Shown: positions 45,391-54,288 of the stretch, piece after piece
Layout: the number at the start of each line of letters is the position of its first letter
How positions within the stretch are numbered: position 1 is the first letter of the stretch
NCBI RefSeq assembly: GCF_025215075.1
Contig: NZ_JAOBTH010000028.1
Coordinates: 186,001-250,000 of the forward strand
Length of the DNA stretch: 64,000 nucleotides
Direction of reading: 5' to 3'
DNA from: Tenacibaculum haliotis
GTDB lineage: Bacteria > Bacteroidota > Bacteroidia > Flavobacteriales > Flavobacteriaceae
The notes under the pieces: model-generated
What the model was told of the DNA's origin: nothing
What the model saw: only the letters and a program-made list of their open reading frames with translations
The model's database searches: none
Program-made: the position numbers and the translations under genes

Positions 45391-46821
45391 TTATTCTTCA
45401 TTTTCTTCTTCATTAAATCCAGCTCTATCCATTGTACCCCAACCTGTATCAATTTTAAATATTTTTTTTAAAAAACCTTTTAACTGGGCATATAACATTA
45501 CTGGGTGACTATAAAAAGATTCAACATAAGCTGCTATTAATAACTGAAATATCATTTTAGGTTTCGAATAATGTTTATAATTTAATGAGTACATAAACAC
45601 TGAAACTGTTGAAAACACACATCCTAATAAATATACAATAAGTAATAAAAGTATTGATATTGGCCAATTAACAAAATTAAAAACTGAGTTATAAATAATA
45701 TATAATATTCCTAAAAATTCTACTATAGGCGCCCCTAATTCGAAGAAAATCCAGTATGGAAAAAATATTTTTCCCATATTACCGTATTTTTTATTAAAAA
45801 ATAAAGAACGATGTTTATACATCGTTTCCCATAAACCTCTTGCCCAGCGGTCTCTTTGTGATATATAAGTTTTAAAATCTGGTGGAGCTTCTGTCCAGCA
45901 TAAAACCTCAGGTATATAAACTACTTCATACGGTTTTTTTAAGTCTTCCATATGTGTACGTAATCGAATGCATAGCTCAAGGTCTTCACCTACACTATCT
46001 TTATCTAACCCACCAACCTCCAACAATCTGTATCTTGAATACAATCCAAAAGCACCAGAAACAAGCATTAAGCCATCTACTTGCCCCCACGCCATGCGTC
46101 CTAATAAAAAAGCTCTAATATATTCGACAACCTGTATTCGTGGTAACATTTTTTTTGGTACTCGCACTTCTTTAAGTATCCCATTTTTAATCACTGAATC
46201 GTTTGCTAAACCTATAATGCCCCCGCTAGCAATAACTTCTTTATCTGTTGCTTCTATATAAGGTCTAACCATTTTTAATAACGCGTCCTGTTCTATAATA
46301 CAATCGGCATCGGTACATAATACTAAGTTAGATTTAGCAAAAATTATCCCGCAATTAATAGCATCTGAACGGCCTCCGTTATACTTATCTACAACTGTTA
46401 AACTAGCATATTTAGGATTGGTACTTTTATAAGCTGTTGTAACTTCTGCACATGAGATTCCTGTAGTATTTTCTTTTAAAGGAATTTCCTCTAAATTAAA
46501 AACGGTTATTAATTGTTTTATGGAATCATCATTACTCCCATCGTTCACTATAATTAACTCATAAAACGGATACTGTATAGAAAGCAACGATTTAACATTG
46601 GTAATAATCGTTTTACCTTCATTATATGCAGGTGCAATTAAACTTATAGAGGGTAAATCATGAGAACCCTTGATATAATCTACATTTAAAAAATTCGCTT
46701 TTCGTTTTGCTTTTCTGATAGCTCTAGACGCTAAAAAAATAAATGAAAAATAAATACAAAAGATGATAAACCCATATATTAAAAAAAAATAATCAATACT
46801 ATTTTTAACTAAATGATTCAT
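45391..46821 (-). CDS. Membrane GT2 glycosyltransferase, PgaC/NfrB-like processive synthase
   Basis: A 476-residue inner-membrane enzyme: an N-terminal helix, a cytoplasmic GT-A domain (about 45-330) and C-terminal helices (about 350-440). The processive GT2 motifs are all present: VNDGSNDDS, CTDADC, GEDLEL and QRDRWARG (QxxRW). It should polymerise a sugar nucleotide and push the chain through the membrane. The sugar is unknown; poly-N-acetylglucosamine is the nearest model, but the deacetylase of pga clusters is absent. It lies 17 bp after the HEAT gene. Confidence 0.92.
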   Translation of the reverse strand: MNHLVKNSIDYFFLIYGFIIFCIYFSFIFLASRAIRKAKRKANFLNVDYIKGSHDLPSISLIAPAYNEGKTIITNVKSLLSIQYPFYELIIVNDGSNDDSIKQLITVFNLEEIPLKENTTGISCAEVTTAYKSTNPKYASLTVVDKYNGGRSDAINCGIIFAKSNLVLCTDADCIIEQDALLKMVRPYIEATDKEVIASGGIIGLANDSVIKNGILKEVRVPKKMLPRIQVVEYIRAFLLGRMAWGQVDGLMLVSGAFGLYSRYRLLEVGGLDKDSVGEDLELCIRLRTHMEDLKKPYEVVYIPEVLCWTEAPPDFKTYISQRDRWARGLWETMYKHRSLFFNKKYGNMGKIFFPYWIFFELGAPIVEFLGILYIIYNSVFNFVNWPISILLLLIVYLLGCVFSTVSVFMYSLNYKHYSKPKMIFQLLIAAYVESFYSHPVMLYAQLKGFLKKIFKIDTGWGTMDRAGFNEEENEE

Positions 46822-46838
46822 AAAAAACTTTCATTTAA

Positions 46839-47732
46839 TTAAACTAATATTCTCGTATTCAGATAATTAAAAATATCCATACGTTGATTCTCTATCCTTT
46901 TCTCTAAAAACCGTGATTCTATTCCTTTTATTTCTTTTTTGGTTATCTCTAAATTTTTTAAAGTTTCAAATGCGACATCTACAAGCCTCTTATTATCAGA
47001 AAAAAGTTGTTCTATAATATAATATTTGTATTGTTCAAGTTTAAAATTCTTGATAACTCTAATCAACAACTCTTTTACTTTTTCATTTTTTGATAGTAGT
47101 GCTTTGTCTAAGTATTGCAAATCTAACTTATTTGTTGTTTCTTCTAATTTTTCTATTATTCTAATTTGTTGCCATAACGACATTGGTCTTGTTACATAAG
47201 GAAAAAAAACTAAACTTTTCCATCCAATAAAAGACACTAAAGCTATTTGTGCTTCACGACGTACTAAAGTATTTTCTACATCTCTGTAAGGAATGACCAT
47301 TTGCAAATTACCTTCTAATTCAAACTCGTATGATAACCATATTGCTTTTGCCTTAATGTACCAATCTTTGTCTTTTATTTTTTTCTTTAAAACTCCCTTT
47401 ATTCCAAGGTATTTAAAAATTTCTTGAAACTGCTCTTCTTTAGAAAATTTTACAACTCTATTTACCTTAACAAAAATACGTGCCGATTTCCAAAGAGTTT
47501 CTGGATCTTTTTTTATGTATTTTTTTAATCTTTTTAATTTATTTCTTGTTGCTTCTACTTCTAATTTAGAATAAGTTGTAATAATCCCTTGAATGATTCT
47601 CTTTTCAAAAATGATATTTTCTCTTTCTAATATTTTATTCTTTTTTATATTATAAATAATTAAACCCCATAATAAAATAAGTATTATAATTAAAAAAAAT
47701 ATGAATATATAAAGTAAGTATTCTAAATTCAT
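46839..47732 (-). CDS. Membrane-anchored HEAT-repeat protein
   Basis: A 297-residue protein with one N-terminal transmembrane helix (about 6-26) and a cytoplasmic array of helical pairs of HEAT type (WYIKAKAIWLSYE, VRREAQIALVSFIGWKSL, NEKVKELLIRVIKNF, DNKRLVDVAFETLKNL). No catalytic motif. Its ATG overlaps the stop of the receiver gene by 4 bp and it precedes the GT2 synthase, so it most likely scaffolds the synthase or links it to the receiver. This role is inferred from the operon only. Confidence 0.85.
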   Translation of the reverse strand: MNLEYLLYIFIFFLIIILILLWGLIIYNIKKNKILERENIIFEKRIIQGIITTYSKLEVEATRNKLKRLKKYIKKDPETLWKSARIFVKVNRVVKFSKEEQFQEIFKYLGIKGVLKKKIKDKDWYIKAKAIWLSYEFELEGNLQMVIPYRDVENTLVRREAQIALVSFIGWKSLVFFPYVTRPMSLWQQIRIIEKLEETTNKLDLQYLDKALLSKNEKVKELLIRVIKNFKLEQYKYYIIEQLFSDNKRLVDVAFETLKNLEITKKEIKGIESRFLEKRIENQRMDIFNYLNTRILV

Positions 47733-48085
47733 AAATAGCGATTAATACAACTATTTATATCTAACTGAGTAAAAGGGAAAGAGATAAATTCACTAACTCC
47801 AATTTTTTTCGCTATACTAACAATAACTTCCTGATCAATCTCTGACATTACAATTATAGGTGAATTGTTAGCCATCGATTTTAAGTCTTCTAAGTATTGA
47901 AAAACAAAACTTCCTTTAATTGCTGCATCAGTAATTATAAGGTCATATTTATTTACGCGTAGAATATTTTTTATGCCCTCATACGTGTTACTAATTTTAA
48001 AAGTAGTATTTACGTTTGACAACATCATTTTAATCAGATGTGAAATACTCTGATCATTATGTATTATTAAAATATTATTTTTCAT
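47729..48085 (-). CDS. Stand-alone receiver domain with a degenerate active site
   Basis: A 118-residue single receiver domain, no output domain. Phospho-acceptor D53 is kept (LIITDAAIKG), but the metal-binding acidic pair reads N10-D11 and the conserved lysine is lost (FISFPF in place of a YLxKPF motif). Such receivers often respond poorly to phosphate and act by protein contact. It is the first gene of the receiver-HEAT-GT2-YaiO operon and overlaps the HEAT gene by 4 bp, so it is a likely post-translational switch for polymer synthesis. Confidence 0.88.
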   Translation of the reverse strand: MKNNILIIHNDQSISHLIKMMLSNVNTTFKISNTYEGIKNILRVNKYDLIITDAAIKGSFVFQYLEDLKSMANNSPIIVMSEIDQEVIVSIAKKIGVSEFISFPFTQLDINSCINRYL

Positions 48086-48311
48086 CCTTTATTAAATTAT
48101 AACTATTTACATACTTTTGTATGTTTATACAATATATTTAATAACACAAAGGGCTGTATGTGGTCTATAAAACAATTACCTAAAAACATCTTTTAAGGGA
48201 GAATGTTTTTATATTATATAGAGCTAAAAAACTATATTCTTACAATGCAAAATTATTTTATTTGTTTTCACTCAAACCCTCTTTACAGTTAAAGATATGT
48301 TAAATTAAATA

Positions 48312-49745
48312 TTATTTAATTAAAGTTATCTTTAACTTAAGCTCTTTCTGTAACCATGTTTTAAGTTCTTTTTCATTTTTAAGAACAATAGAATCAGCCA
48401 ATTTCTTATTCCACACAACAGACAATTCAGGAATCGTATCAATTTTTATAAAATCTTTAGAAGATAATTTTTTAGAAAAACTGATTGCTTTAATATCATT
48501 AAATCTAATTTTTGCTTCTTTTGCAATTTTACTAAACGGCACGCTGTTTTTATCTGTTTGCTCTATGCTATTATTTAAAGTTGATATGGTACTCTTTAAA
48601 TCTTCAATCTCTCGATGTAATCCTTTTATTACATTATCTTTTTCATCTAAATCAGTAATTGCTCTATCATAAGCATCTACTACTCTATCTACACTTCGTG
48701 CTTTGTTTTCGTTTATAATCAACTCATAATCGTCTAACCTTGCATATGTTTTTAATTCGTTTCTTAAAAAAGTTTCTGTAGCATCCGTTACATCTCCATT
48801 AAAAAACAAGTTCACTTTTTTAACATCTTTATGAATTTTTTCTCGTTGTAGCCATAAATCTTTGTTAGACTCTATTTTCTCTTTTAAAAATTTCTCGTAA
48901 CTTGAATTTACTACACTCTCTTGATATACATTAATAAAGGTAAATATTGCTGGTATTATCACTAAGAAAGCTACAAAAGAAGCTAAACGAGCTATTCTTT
49001 TTCTTTTCTCTGAATTTACATAACGAATCATGGTAAATCCTAATAATTTTAATACCAAAAAAGTTGCTAAGGCAATAAATATGGTATTAATAATAAAAAG
49101 ATACATTGCTCCAAAAAAATAATCAAAATTACCAATTGCTAAACCATAACCTGCTGTACATAAAGGCGGCATTAAAGCTGTTGCAATTGCCACACCAAAT
49201 ATTACAGACGCTATTGTACCTTTTTTTGTACGTGCAATGATTAAAGCTAACCCACCAAAAAAAGCGATTAATACATCACGAATATCTGGTTTTACTCTTC
49301 CTAATAATTCTGATGTTTCTTCTTTTAACGGAAACAAGAAAAAGAATAAAAATGCTGTTAATAAACTTAACACAATCATCGTTGCTAAGTTTAGCATCGA
49401 TTTTTTTAAGGTATCAATATCATTAATAGCTATCGACATTCCTATTCCTAAAATTGGCCCCATTAATGGAGATATTAACATGGCTCCAATTACTACCGCC
49501 GTCGAGTTTGCATTTAAACCAATCGAGGCCACAAATATTGAACAAATTAAAATCCAAGTGGTTGCTCCTTTAAACGGAATATCACTTTTAATTGCTTCAA
49601 TCGTTGCTTCTTGATCTGTATCTTCTCGAAAATCTAATAATTCAATAATAAACTTCTTTGAACTTTGCCACAAACCTTTTGCATCTTCTTGAATGGCTTG
49701 TTTAGACTGCTCTACATTTTCATCTTGATTTATTTTTTCTTCCAT
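48312..49745 (-). CDS. DUF389 domain membrane protein
   Basis: A 477-residue inner-membrane protein. The DUF389 core has about six helices (residues about 55-260) with the hallmark VIGAMLISPLMGPILGIG and GVAIATALMPPLCTAGYGLA. After it comes a long C-terminal part with a coiled coil (about 360-410: LDEKDNVIKGLHREIEDLKS). The function of the family is unknown. The first ~45 residues are acidic and cytoplasmic. It stands alone, upstream of the exopolysaccharide operon by 226 bp in which nothing else is clear. Confidence 0.9.
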   Translation of the reverse strand: MEEKINQDENVEQSKQAIQEDAKGLWQSSKKFIIELLDFREDTDQEATIEAIKSDIPFKGATTWILICSIFVASIGLNANSTAVVIGAMLISPLMGPILGIGMSIAINDIDTLKKSMLNLATMIVLSLLTAFLFFFLFPLKEETSELLGRVKPDIRDVLIAFFGGLALIIARTKKGTIASVIFGVAIATALMPPLCTAGYGLAIGNFDYFFGAMYLFIINTIFIALATFLVLKLLGFTMIRYVNSEKRKRIARLASFVAFLVIIPAIFTFINVYQESVVNSSYEKFLKEKIESNKDLWLQREKIHKDVKKVNLFFNGDVTDATETFLRNELKTYARLDDYELIINENKARSVDRVVDAYDRAITDLDEKDNVIKGLHREIEDLKSTISTLNNSIEQTDKNSVPFSKIAKEAKIRFNDIKAISFSKKLSSKDFIKIDTIPELSVVWNKKLADSIVLKNEKELKTWLQKELKLKITLIK

Positions 49746-49799
49746 CTAAATTCTTTTTTTTCAACTGTGGAAAGATACAAAATTTGCGCTTTATTTTAT

Positions 49800-49848
49800 A
49801 AAAAATAGCAAGCTCGAAGATTTCTCTTCGAGCTTGCTATTTTTTATA
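49800..49848 (-). terminator. Intrinsic terminator after the C1 peptidase gene
   Basis: Long stem (aaaatagcaagctcgaaga with tcttcgagcttgctatttt) with a 3-nt loop and A/T flanks, between the peptidase stop and the DUF389 start. Confidence 0.88.
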
Positions 49849-49858
49849 ATTACATTGT

Positions 49859-50974
49859 TTAATTAATGTTTAATTTCTTTTTTAAATTGCTTGAAACGGC
49901 TTCTTTATGCAACAATACTGAAATAGTTTTCAATTTAAAATAAGGGATAGACATGTATACATATCCGTTATTTCCTTGATTTTTTCCCCAAGAGTTTTTA
50001 ACTTTAAAATATTTATTTCCTTTTTGGTCTTTTACCAAACCAACAATATGCATTAAATGATCATCAGTAGTATTAAAGTTTTCAAATTCTGATTGTCGTA
50101 AACTTGGTGTTATCTTCTTTTCTTTTACAATTTCCTTTAATCCTTTTTCACTTTCTAAACTACTCGCAGGGATAAATGCGACTCCGTTTTTTGATGAAAA
50201 TGTTTTTTCAGACACATCACAATCTAATTCTATTGTATACCCTTTTTCGATAGCATCTTCTGCTACTGTAACTAATTCATCTAAAGAAACATTGTAAAAT
50301 GATCCGTTTGAAAAATTATCAGGAATATTTAAAACAAACTCTTCATATATTTTGGCGTGCTTAAAAGAAGTGATTGTAACGTAGTTTGATGGATTTATTT
50401 TTACATATTCAGCAAAGCTTTTTGGCGTATATGCTTTACCTTCAAACTCGAAATTAGTTTTATTTTCTCCTAAATAAACATCTAAAACACTTTCTGTTGC
50501 TTTTTTCCATTTCGGACTTAATTGTTTTGCCGGATTTTTGATATAAGTATCCAACATTGATTTTAAAACAGCAACAACCTCAGCATGATTATGTGATTCT
50601 TGCCCTAAATCTAATCCAGAAAAAATTTGTTCAGGAACCAATCCGTATTTTGCTACCGAATTTATAACATCATGTCCTAAACCACCTTCACTAAATTGTG
50701 CTTTTCCTTGGCGATATAAATAATTACTTGCTTTATCTGAATACGTATTACGAACTGTATACATTTCTGATAAATCGATGTTCTTACCTGTTAATCTTAT
50801 AATTTCAGATTCTAAAAATGATGTTGTAGAAAAACTCCAACAAGTACCAGTTCTTCCTTGGCTTTTTACTTGTGTATTTTCTATATCTTTTATTGTTTTA
50901 AATTGATATTCTTGCGCTGTTATTAAACCGATACTTAAAAAACTAAATGCGGTACCTATTAACAAATTTTTCAT
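49859..50974 (-). CDS. C1 family cysteine peptidase (aminopeptidase C/bleomycin hydrolase type)
   Basis: A 371-residue exported peptidase with signal peptide MKNLLIGTAFSFLSIGLITAQ. The papain-type triad is visible: Cys45 in GRTGTCWSFS, His in DDHLMHIVGL and Asn in VKNSWGKNQG. The order and the long insert between Cys and His are as in bleomycin hydrolase/PepC, but those are cytoplasmic, so this is a secreted Bacteroidetes variant, shorter than PepC (about 440). It should degrade peptides in the periplasm or outside. Confidence 0.92.
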   Translation of the reverse strand: MKNLLIGTAFSFLSIGLITAQEYQFKTIKDIENTQVKSQGRTGTCWSFSTTSFLESEIIRLTGKNIDLSEMYTVRNTYSDKASNYLYRQGKAQFSEGGLGHDVINSVAKYGLVPEQIFSGLDLGQESHNHAEVVAVLKSMLDTYIKNPAKQLSPKWKKATESVLDVYLGENKTNFEFEGKAYTPKSFAEYVKINPSNYVTITSFKHAKIYEEFVLNIPDNFSNGSFYNVSLDELVTVAEDAIEKGYTIELDCDVSEKTFSSKNGVAFIPASSLESEKGLKEIVKEKKITPSLRQSEFENFNTTDDHLMHIVGLVKDQKGNKYFKVKNSWGKNQGNNGYVYMSIPYFKLKTISVLLHKEAVSSNLKKKLNIN

Positions 50975-51036
50975 AAGATGATTTTTATTTATAGAGCAAT
51001 TTACAGTTTTTACAACAACCTAAAAATTTTAATCCC

Positions 51037-53436
51037 TTAAAAATCTACAATTACTCCTATTCCTGGCAAAGCTCTCCCCGAAGTACTTTCTATTTCTTCT
51101 AATAGATATCTTGAATTATCGCTAGGGTCAGAAACCCTACCACTTCCATCTTCTATTGGTAATAAGAACGGTTGTTGCTTTGAGCTGCTTGCGTATACAT
51201 TTTGAATATCAATATATAAATTAATCGCCGCCTTCTTTAAAAACCATGTTTTATCTACTCTCAAATCTAACTGTGTATAGGTAGTAAATCGTTTACTATT
51301 TAATTTAGTGTAATCTAAAATTCCGCCATTTACAACATCATAATTAGATTTTAATGACGAAGCATCTTTATCGTAAGGAGTATAAGGCCTACCACCTACC
51401 AATCTAAATTTAGCCCCAACTTCCCAGTTTCTCTTTAGCTTTTTTCCTGCGGTAATAGTTAATAAGTGTTTATTATCCCAAGTAGAAGGAATATAATTAC
51501 CCATTTGATTTTTAAATTCACTTCTTACAAAAGTAAACGATGCGATACCATACAAACCTTTATTTGATTTTTTTTGTGCCAAAACCTCAAATCCGTATGC
51601 TCTTCCTTTTGAATTAGAAACAACCTCTTCATTTCCTACAACTCCAAAGTCAGCACCCAAATTTGCTAAACTTATTTGATTTCTTACCGATAGCGGATAC
51701 TTACTATACGCCTTATAAAAACCTTCTAAAGTAATTTTGGTACTTGCATTTGGTTTGTATGCCAATCCGCTTACAAAATGATCAGATTGTATATACTTTA
51801 ACCCTTTTTTATTTACAAACTCACCAACATTATTTTTAAATCCTAAAACGGTATATGATGGTAATTGATAATAACGTCCTACTGATGAATTTAATGAAAA
51901 CTGATCGTTTAAGCTATAACTTAAAGAAAATCTTGGAGAAAATTGATTTAAAGGATTTTTCATTTCACTATTATAATCAACTCCATCGATTCTAAATCCG
52001 AAAGAAACACCTAATTTATTATTCAAATATTCTTTTGAAACTTGACCAAACACACCATACTTTATAAAATCGATTTCTGAATTAAAAGCGTCTTCAAAAA
52101 CACCATTAGAGTTCGCTACTTTTCGATAAGTATTATTTATATACGTTGCTTTTTCGAGGTTTGTACCAATATTTATTTTGTAATCATTTTTTACAGTTAA
52201 GTCACTTTCATACCTAAACTTTGTTTCTATTTCTTTAGAGTTATAATCTAATAATAAATTAGCAGGAACTTCTTCATTCATGAAGTACTTTATAGCTTCA
52301 TTTTTAAGTTCGTTTCTACTTAAAACAAACAAATGGGTAGCGTCATCAGCAAAATATTTATAACTCGCCCCTACTGTATAATTCCACTGCGTATTTATAG
52401 GGACCCTATTTAAAAAAATTGTGTTACTTTTTAATTTATTAATATCTGTTTCACCATCATTAACCGTTTTATTTAATTTAAAATTATCGATAGCTCCTAA
52501 TGCAATAATAGATAGTTCACTGTTTTCTGATAATTGCGATTTTACATTTAATTGAAAATCGTTATAAGTTGGTAAAAAAGGTAATTTAATTAATTTGAAT
52601 AAAAATTGAAGATATGATTGACGTACAGAAAACATAAACGTAGTCTTATCTCCCAAAGGGCCATCTAAAGTTATACCTGCATCAGATGTACCTATAGTCG
52701 CTCTTGTTTTAAGCGCTGTTGGATTCCCTCTTTTTTGGGTAAACTCTATTACCGAACTTAAAGTATTCCCTCTATTTGCAGGAAAAGCACTCGAATAAAA
52801 ATCAACTTTACGAATTAAATCAGCATTCATTATCCCCACAGGTCCTCCAGTAGCTCCTTGTGTTTGAAAATGATTAATCACCGGAACTTCTATACCATCT
52901 AAATAGAATTTATTTTCAGCAGTTGCACCTCCTCTAATAATAATATCATTTCTAAAGCCAGGGTTTGAAGCTACCCCCGGAAACGATTGAATCACTTTTA
53001 AAACATCTCTATTTCCTCCGGGATTTTTTTCTATTTCTGCAACCCCTAAAGATTGTAATGATAGCGGACTTTCTAATGACTTCTTATACAAACTAGCTTT
53101 TATTTCTACTTCTTTTAGATTGGTGCTATTCTCTTTTAATTCGATAGTTATAAAAGGAATTTTATCTTTTGTAACCAAGTATTCATCAGAAATTACGGTT
53201 TCATATCCTATAAACGAAATTTGTAGTTTATTATATCCTAACGGGATATTCGTTATTTTAAAGGCGCCATTTTCATCCGAAGCAATTCCAATAGATGTTC
53301 CATAAACTAAAACATTTACAAATGGAACAGCTTTTCTGGTTTTAGCATCAATTACTTTTCCTGATATAGTTCCCTGATCTTGACTTACAACTATAAATGA
53401 CTGTAATAACACGATTAATAAAATTATCTTTTTCAT
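51037..53436 (-). CDS. TonB-dependent receptor with carboxypeptidase-like N-terminus
   Basis: A 799-residue outer-membrane transporter. The ATG at 53436 puts the signal peptide (MKKIILLIVLLQSFIVVSQ) first. It has the CarboxypepD_reg-like domain (GTISGKVIDAKTRKAVPFV), a plug with NPGGNRDVLKVIQSFPG and IIIRGGATAENKFYLDGIEV, and a full barrel. The plug pattern (pathway of NPGxNRD) is common among Flavobacteriia receptors without SusD. Substrate unknown. Transcribed in the same direction as the C1 peptidase 62 bp downstream, which could process imported or surface peptides. Confidence 0.92.
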   Translation of the reverse strand: MKKIILLIVLLQSFIVVSQDQGTISGKVIDAKTRKAVPFVNVLVYGTSIGIASDENGAFKITNIPLGYNKLQISFIGYETVISDEYLVTKDKIPFITIELKENSTNLKEVEIKASLYKKSLESPLSLQSLGVAEIEKNPGGNRDVLKVIQSFPGVASNPGFRNDIIIRGGATAENKFYLDGIEVPVINHFQTQGATGGPVGIMNADLIRKVDFYSSAFPANRGNTLSSVIEFTQKRGNPTALKTRATIGTSDAGITLDGPLGDKTTFMFSVRQSYLQFLFKLIKLPFLPTYNDFQLNVKSQLSENSELSIIALGAIDNFKLNKTVNDGETDINKLKSNTIFLNRVPINTQWNYTVGASYKYFADDATHLFVLSRNELKNEAIKYFMNEEVPANLLLDYNSKEIETKFRYESDLTVKNDYKINIGTNLEKATYINNTYRKVANSNGVFEDAFNSEIDFIKYGVFGQVSKEYLNNKLGVSFGFRIDGVDYNSEMKNPLNQFSPRFSLSYSLNDQFSLNSSVGRYYQLPSYTVLGFKNNVGEFVNKKGLKYIQSDHFVSGLAYKPNASTKITLEGFYKAYSKYPLSVRNQISLANLGADFGVVGNEEVVSNSKGRAYGFEVLAQKKSNKGLYGIASFTFVRSEFKNQMGNYIPSTWDNKHLLTITAGKKLKRNWEVGAKFRLVGGRPYTPYDKDASSLKSNYDVVNGGILDYTKLNSKRFTTYTQLDLRVDKTWFLKKAAINLYIDIQNVYASSSKQQPFLLPIEDGSGRVSDPSDNSRYLLEEIESTSGRALPGIGVIVDF

Positions 53437-53479
53437 AGGTATCATCATTAAGGTTTTGCTAAAATGCAATTTATTTACT

Positions 53480-53514
53480 AAACAAAAAAACCTTAATCAA
53501 ATGATTAAGGTTTT
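53480..53514 (-). terminator. Terminator after tRNA-Tyr copy 1
   Basis: Stem aaaaccttaatca / tgattaaggtttt; on the minus strand it is followed by a T run. It lies right after the tRNA 3' end. Confidence 0.8.
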
Positions 53515-53515
53515 G

Positions 53516-53598
53516 TGGGGAGAGCAGGATTCGAACCTGCGAAGTCGTAAGACAACGGAGTTACAGTCCGTCCCAGTTGGCCGCTTTGGTATCTCCCC
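53516..53598 (-). tRNA. tRNA-Tyr (GTA), copy 1
   Basis: 83 nt including discriminator A, with acceptor ggggaga/tctcccc, anticodon loop ctGTAact, a long variable arm (gttgtcttacgac), and T arm ggttcgaatcc. CCA is not encoded. Confidence 0.97.
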
Positions 53599-53616
53599 AA
53601 AGCTTTAAAAAAAAAA

Positions 53617-53652
53617 TAAAAGCTTTTCTTAATAAATAAGAAAAGCTTTTTG
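53617..53652 (-). terminator. Hairpin between tRNA-Lys and tRNA-Tyr, copy 1
   Basis: Stem aaaagcttttctta / taagaaaagctttt; the minus strand then has a run of ten T. It looks like a terminator directly after tRNA-Lys. Confidence 0.65.
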
Positions 53653-53725
53653 TGACCGGGCTGGGGCTCGAACCCAGGACCCTCTCCTTAAAAGGGAGAT
53701 GCTCTACCAACTGAGCTACCAGGTC
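53653..53725 (-). tRNA. tRNA-Lys (TTT), copy 1
   Basis: 73 nt including discriminator A. Acceptor gacctgg/ccgggtc pairs with one wobble; anticodon loop cTTTtaa (UUU) ; T loop ggttcgagcccc. CCA is not encoded. Confidence 0.97.
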
Positions 53726-53997
53726 ATTTATTTTTCTCCTTAGCGGGTGCAAATATAGTGTCTATTTTTAAATACACCAACTTATTTACATTAAAAAACC
53801 ATTCAATTATCATTAAAAAACCAACAATACTGATAACCTGAATGTTACTAAAAAAAAAATCTTATCAAAAAAACTTTATTATAGACCAAAAAGACATTAA
53901 ACCTTGTTATTTTTATCTCAGACACTGTATTAAAGAAGAACAATTTTTATTACAACTTCCTTTTTCATATTATTAGAAATAACAATATTTCTTAAAA

Positions 53998-54036
53998 CAA
54001 AAAAGCATTACTTAAATTAAGTAATGCTTTTTTGTT
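53998..54036 (-). terminator. Terminator without an annotated gene
   Basis: Perfect stem aaaagcattacttaa / ttaagtaatgctttt with T runs on both strands. On the minus strand it closes the short predicted transcript that starts near 54093. Confidence 0.8.
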
Positions 54037-54093
54037 TTAATGCTATTATTGATTAATCCCCCAATTTACCAATAATAAATTTCCTTGTGTATT
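54005..54093 (-). ncRNA. Candidate small RNA between the tRNA pairs
   Basis: A promoter-like box CATATTTG (minus, 54100-54107) is followed by about 90 nt and a strong terminator. The stretch ATATTTGTAGT around the box is shared with the three tandem units at 60912-61600. The transcript has an inverted repeat ATTATTG/CAATAAT (54070-54076 and 54045-54051) whose 18-nt loop carries GGGGG. No ATG frame is present; a TTG frame of eight codons behind AAGGA exists. The 5' end is a guess. Confidence 0.45.
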
Positions 54094-54137
54094 ATACTAC
54101 AAATATGCAACGAAAAAACACTCTGTAAAACAGCTAA

Positions 54138-54171
54138 TGTATAAATGGTATTATTTTACGTGTAAATGGTA
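54138..54171 (-). promoter_or_regulatory. Paired direct-repeat operator, copy near the tRNAs
   Basis: On the minus strand, TACCATTTACAC and TACCATTTATAC repeat with a 21-bp period, about 30 bp before the CATATTTG box. The same arrangement (TACCATTTACAC, TACCAATTACAC, period 21) lies before the small gene at 61792. Two half-sites spaced about two helix turns apart suit LytTR-type regulators; the regulator is not identified. Confidence 0.55.
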
Positions 54172-54256
54172 TTATTTTAAACTTAACTCTTCTTTAACAA
54201 GAAAACAAGTTGCTATTTATGGATCAAAAGTAAATTAACACAGTATATATTCCATA

Positions 54257-54287
54257 AAAAAACTCAATCTATAAAGATTGAGTTTTT
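54257..54287 (-). terminator. Terminator after tRNA-Tyr copy 2
   Basis: Stem aaaaactcaatc / gattgagttttt with a 6-nt loop. It differs in sequence from the terminator of copy 1, so it lies outside the duplicated block. Confidence 0.8.
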
Positions 54288-54288
54288 G

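Larger units (their letters stand above)
53511..53757. repeat. Duplicated tRNA-Tyr/tRNA-Lys block, copy 1
   Basis: About 246 bp nearly identical to 54284-54528: both tRNAs, the hairpin between them, and the shared flank ctccttagcgggtgcaaata. Differences are limited to small indels and a substitution in the spacer. Confidence 0.9.

Noticed and set aside
53561..53752. ORF of 63 codons on the minus strand with DLVAQLVEHLPFKERVLGSS-like sequence
   Set aside because: It runs through tRNA-Lys and into tRNA-Tyr; this peptide is a well-known false translation of tRNA-Lys genes.
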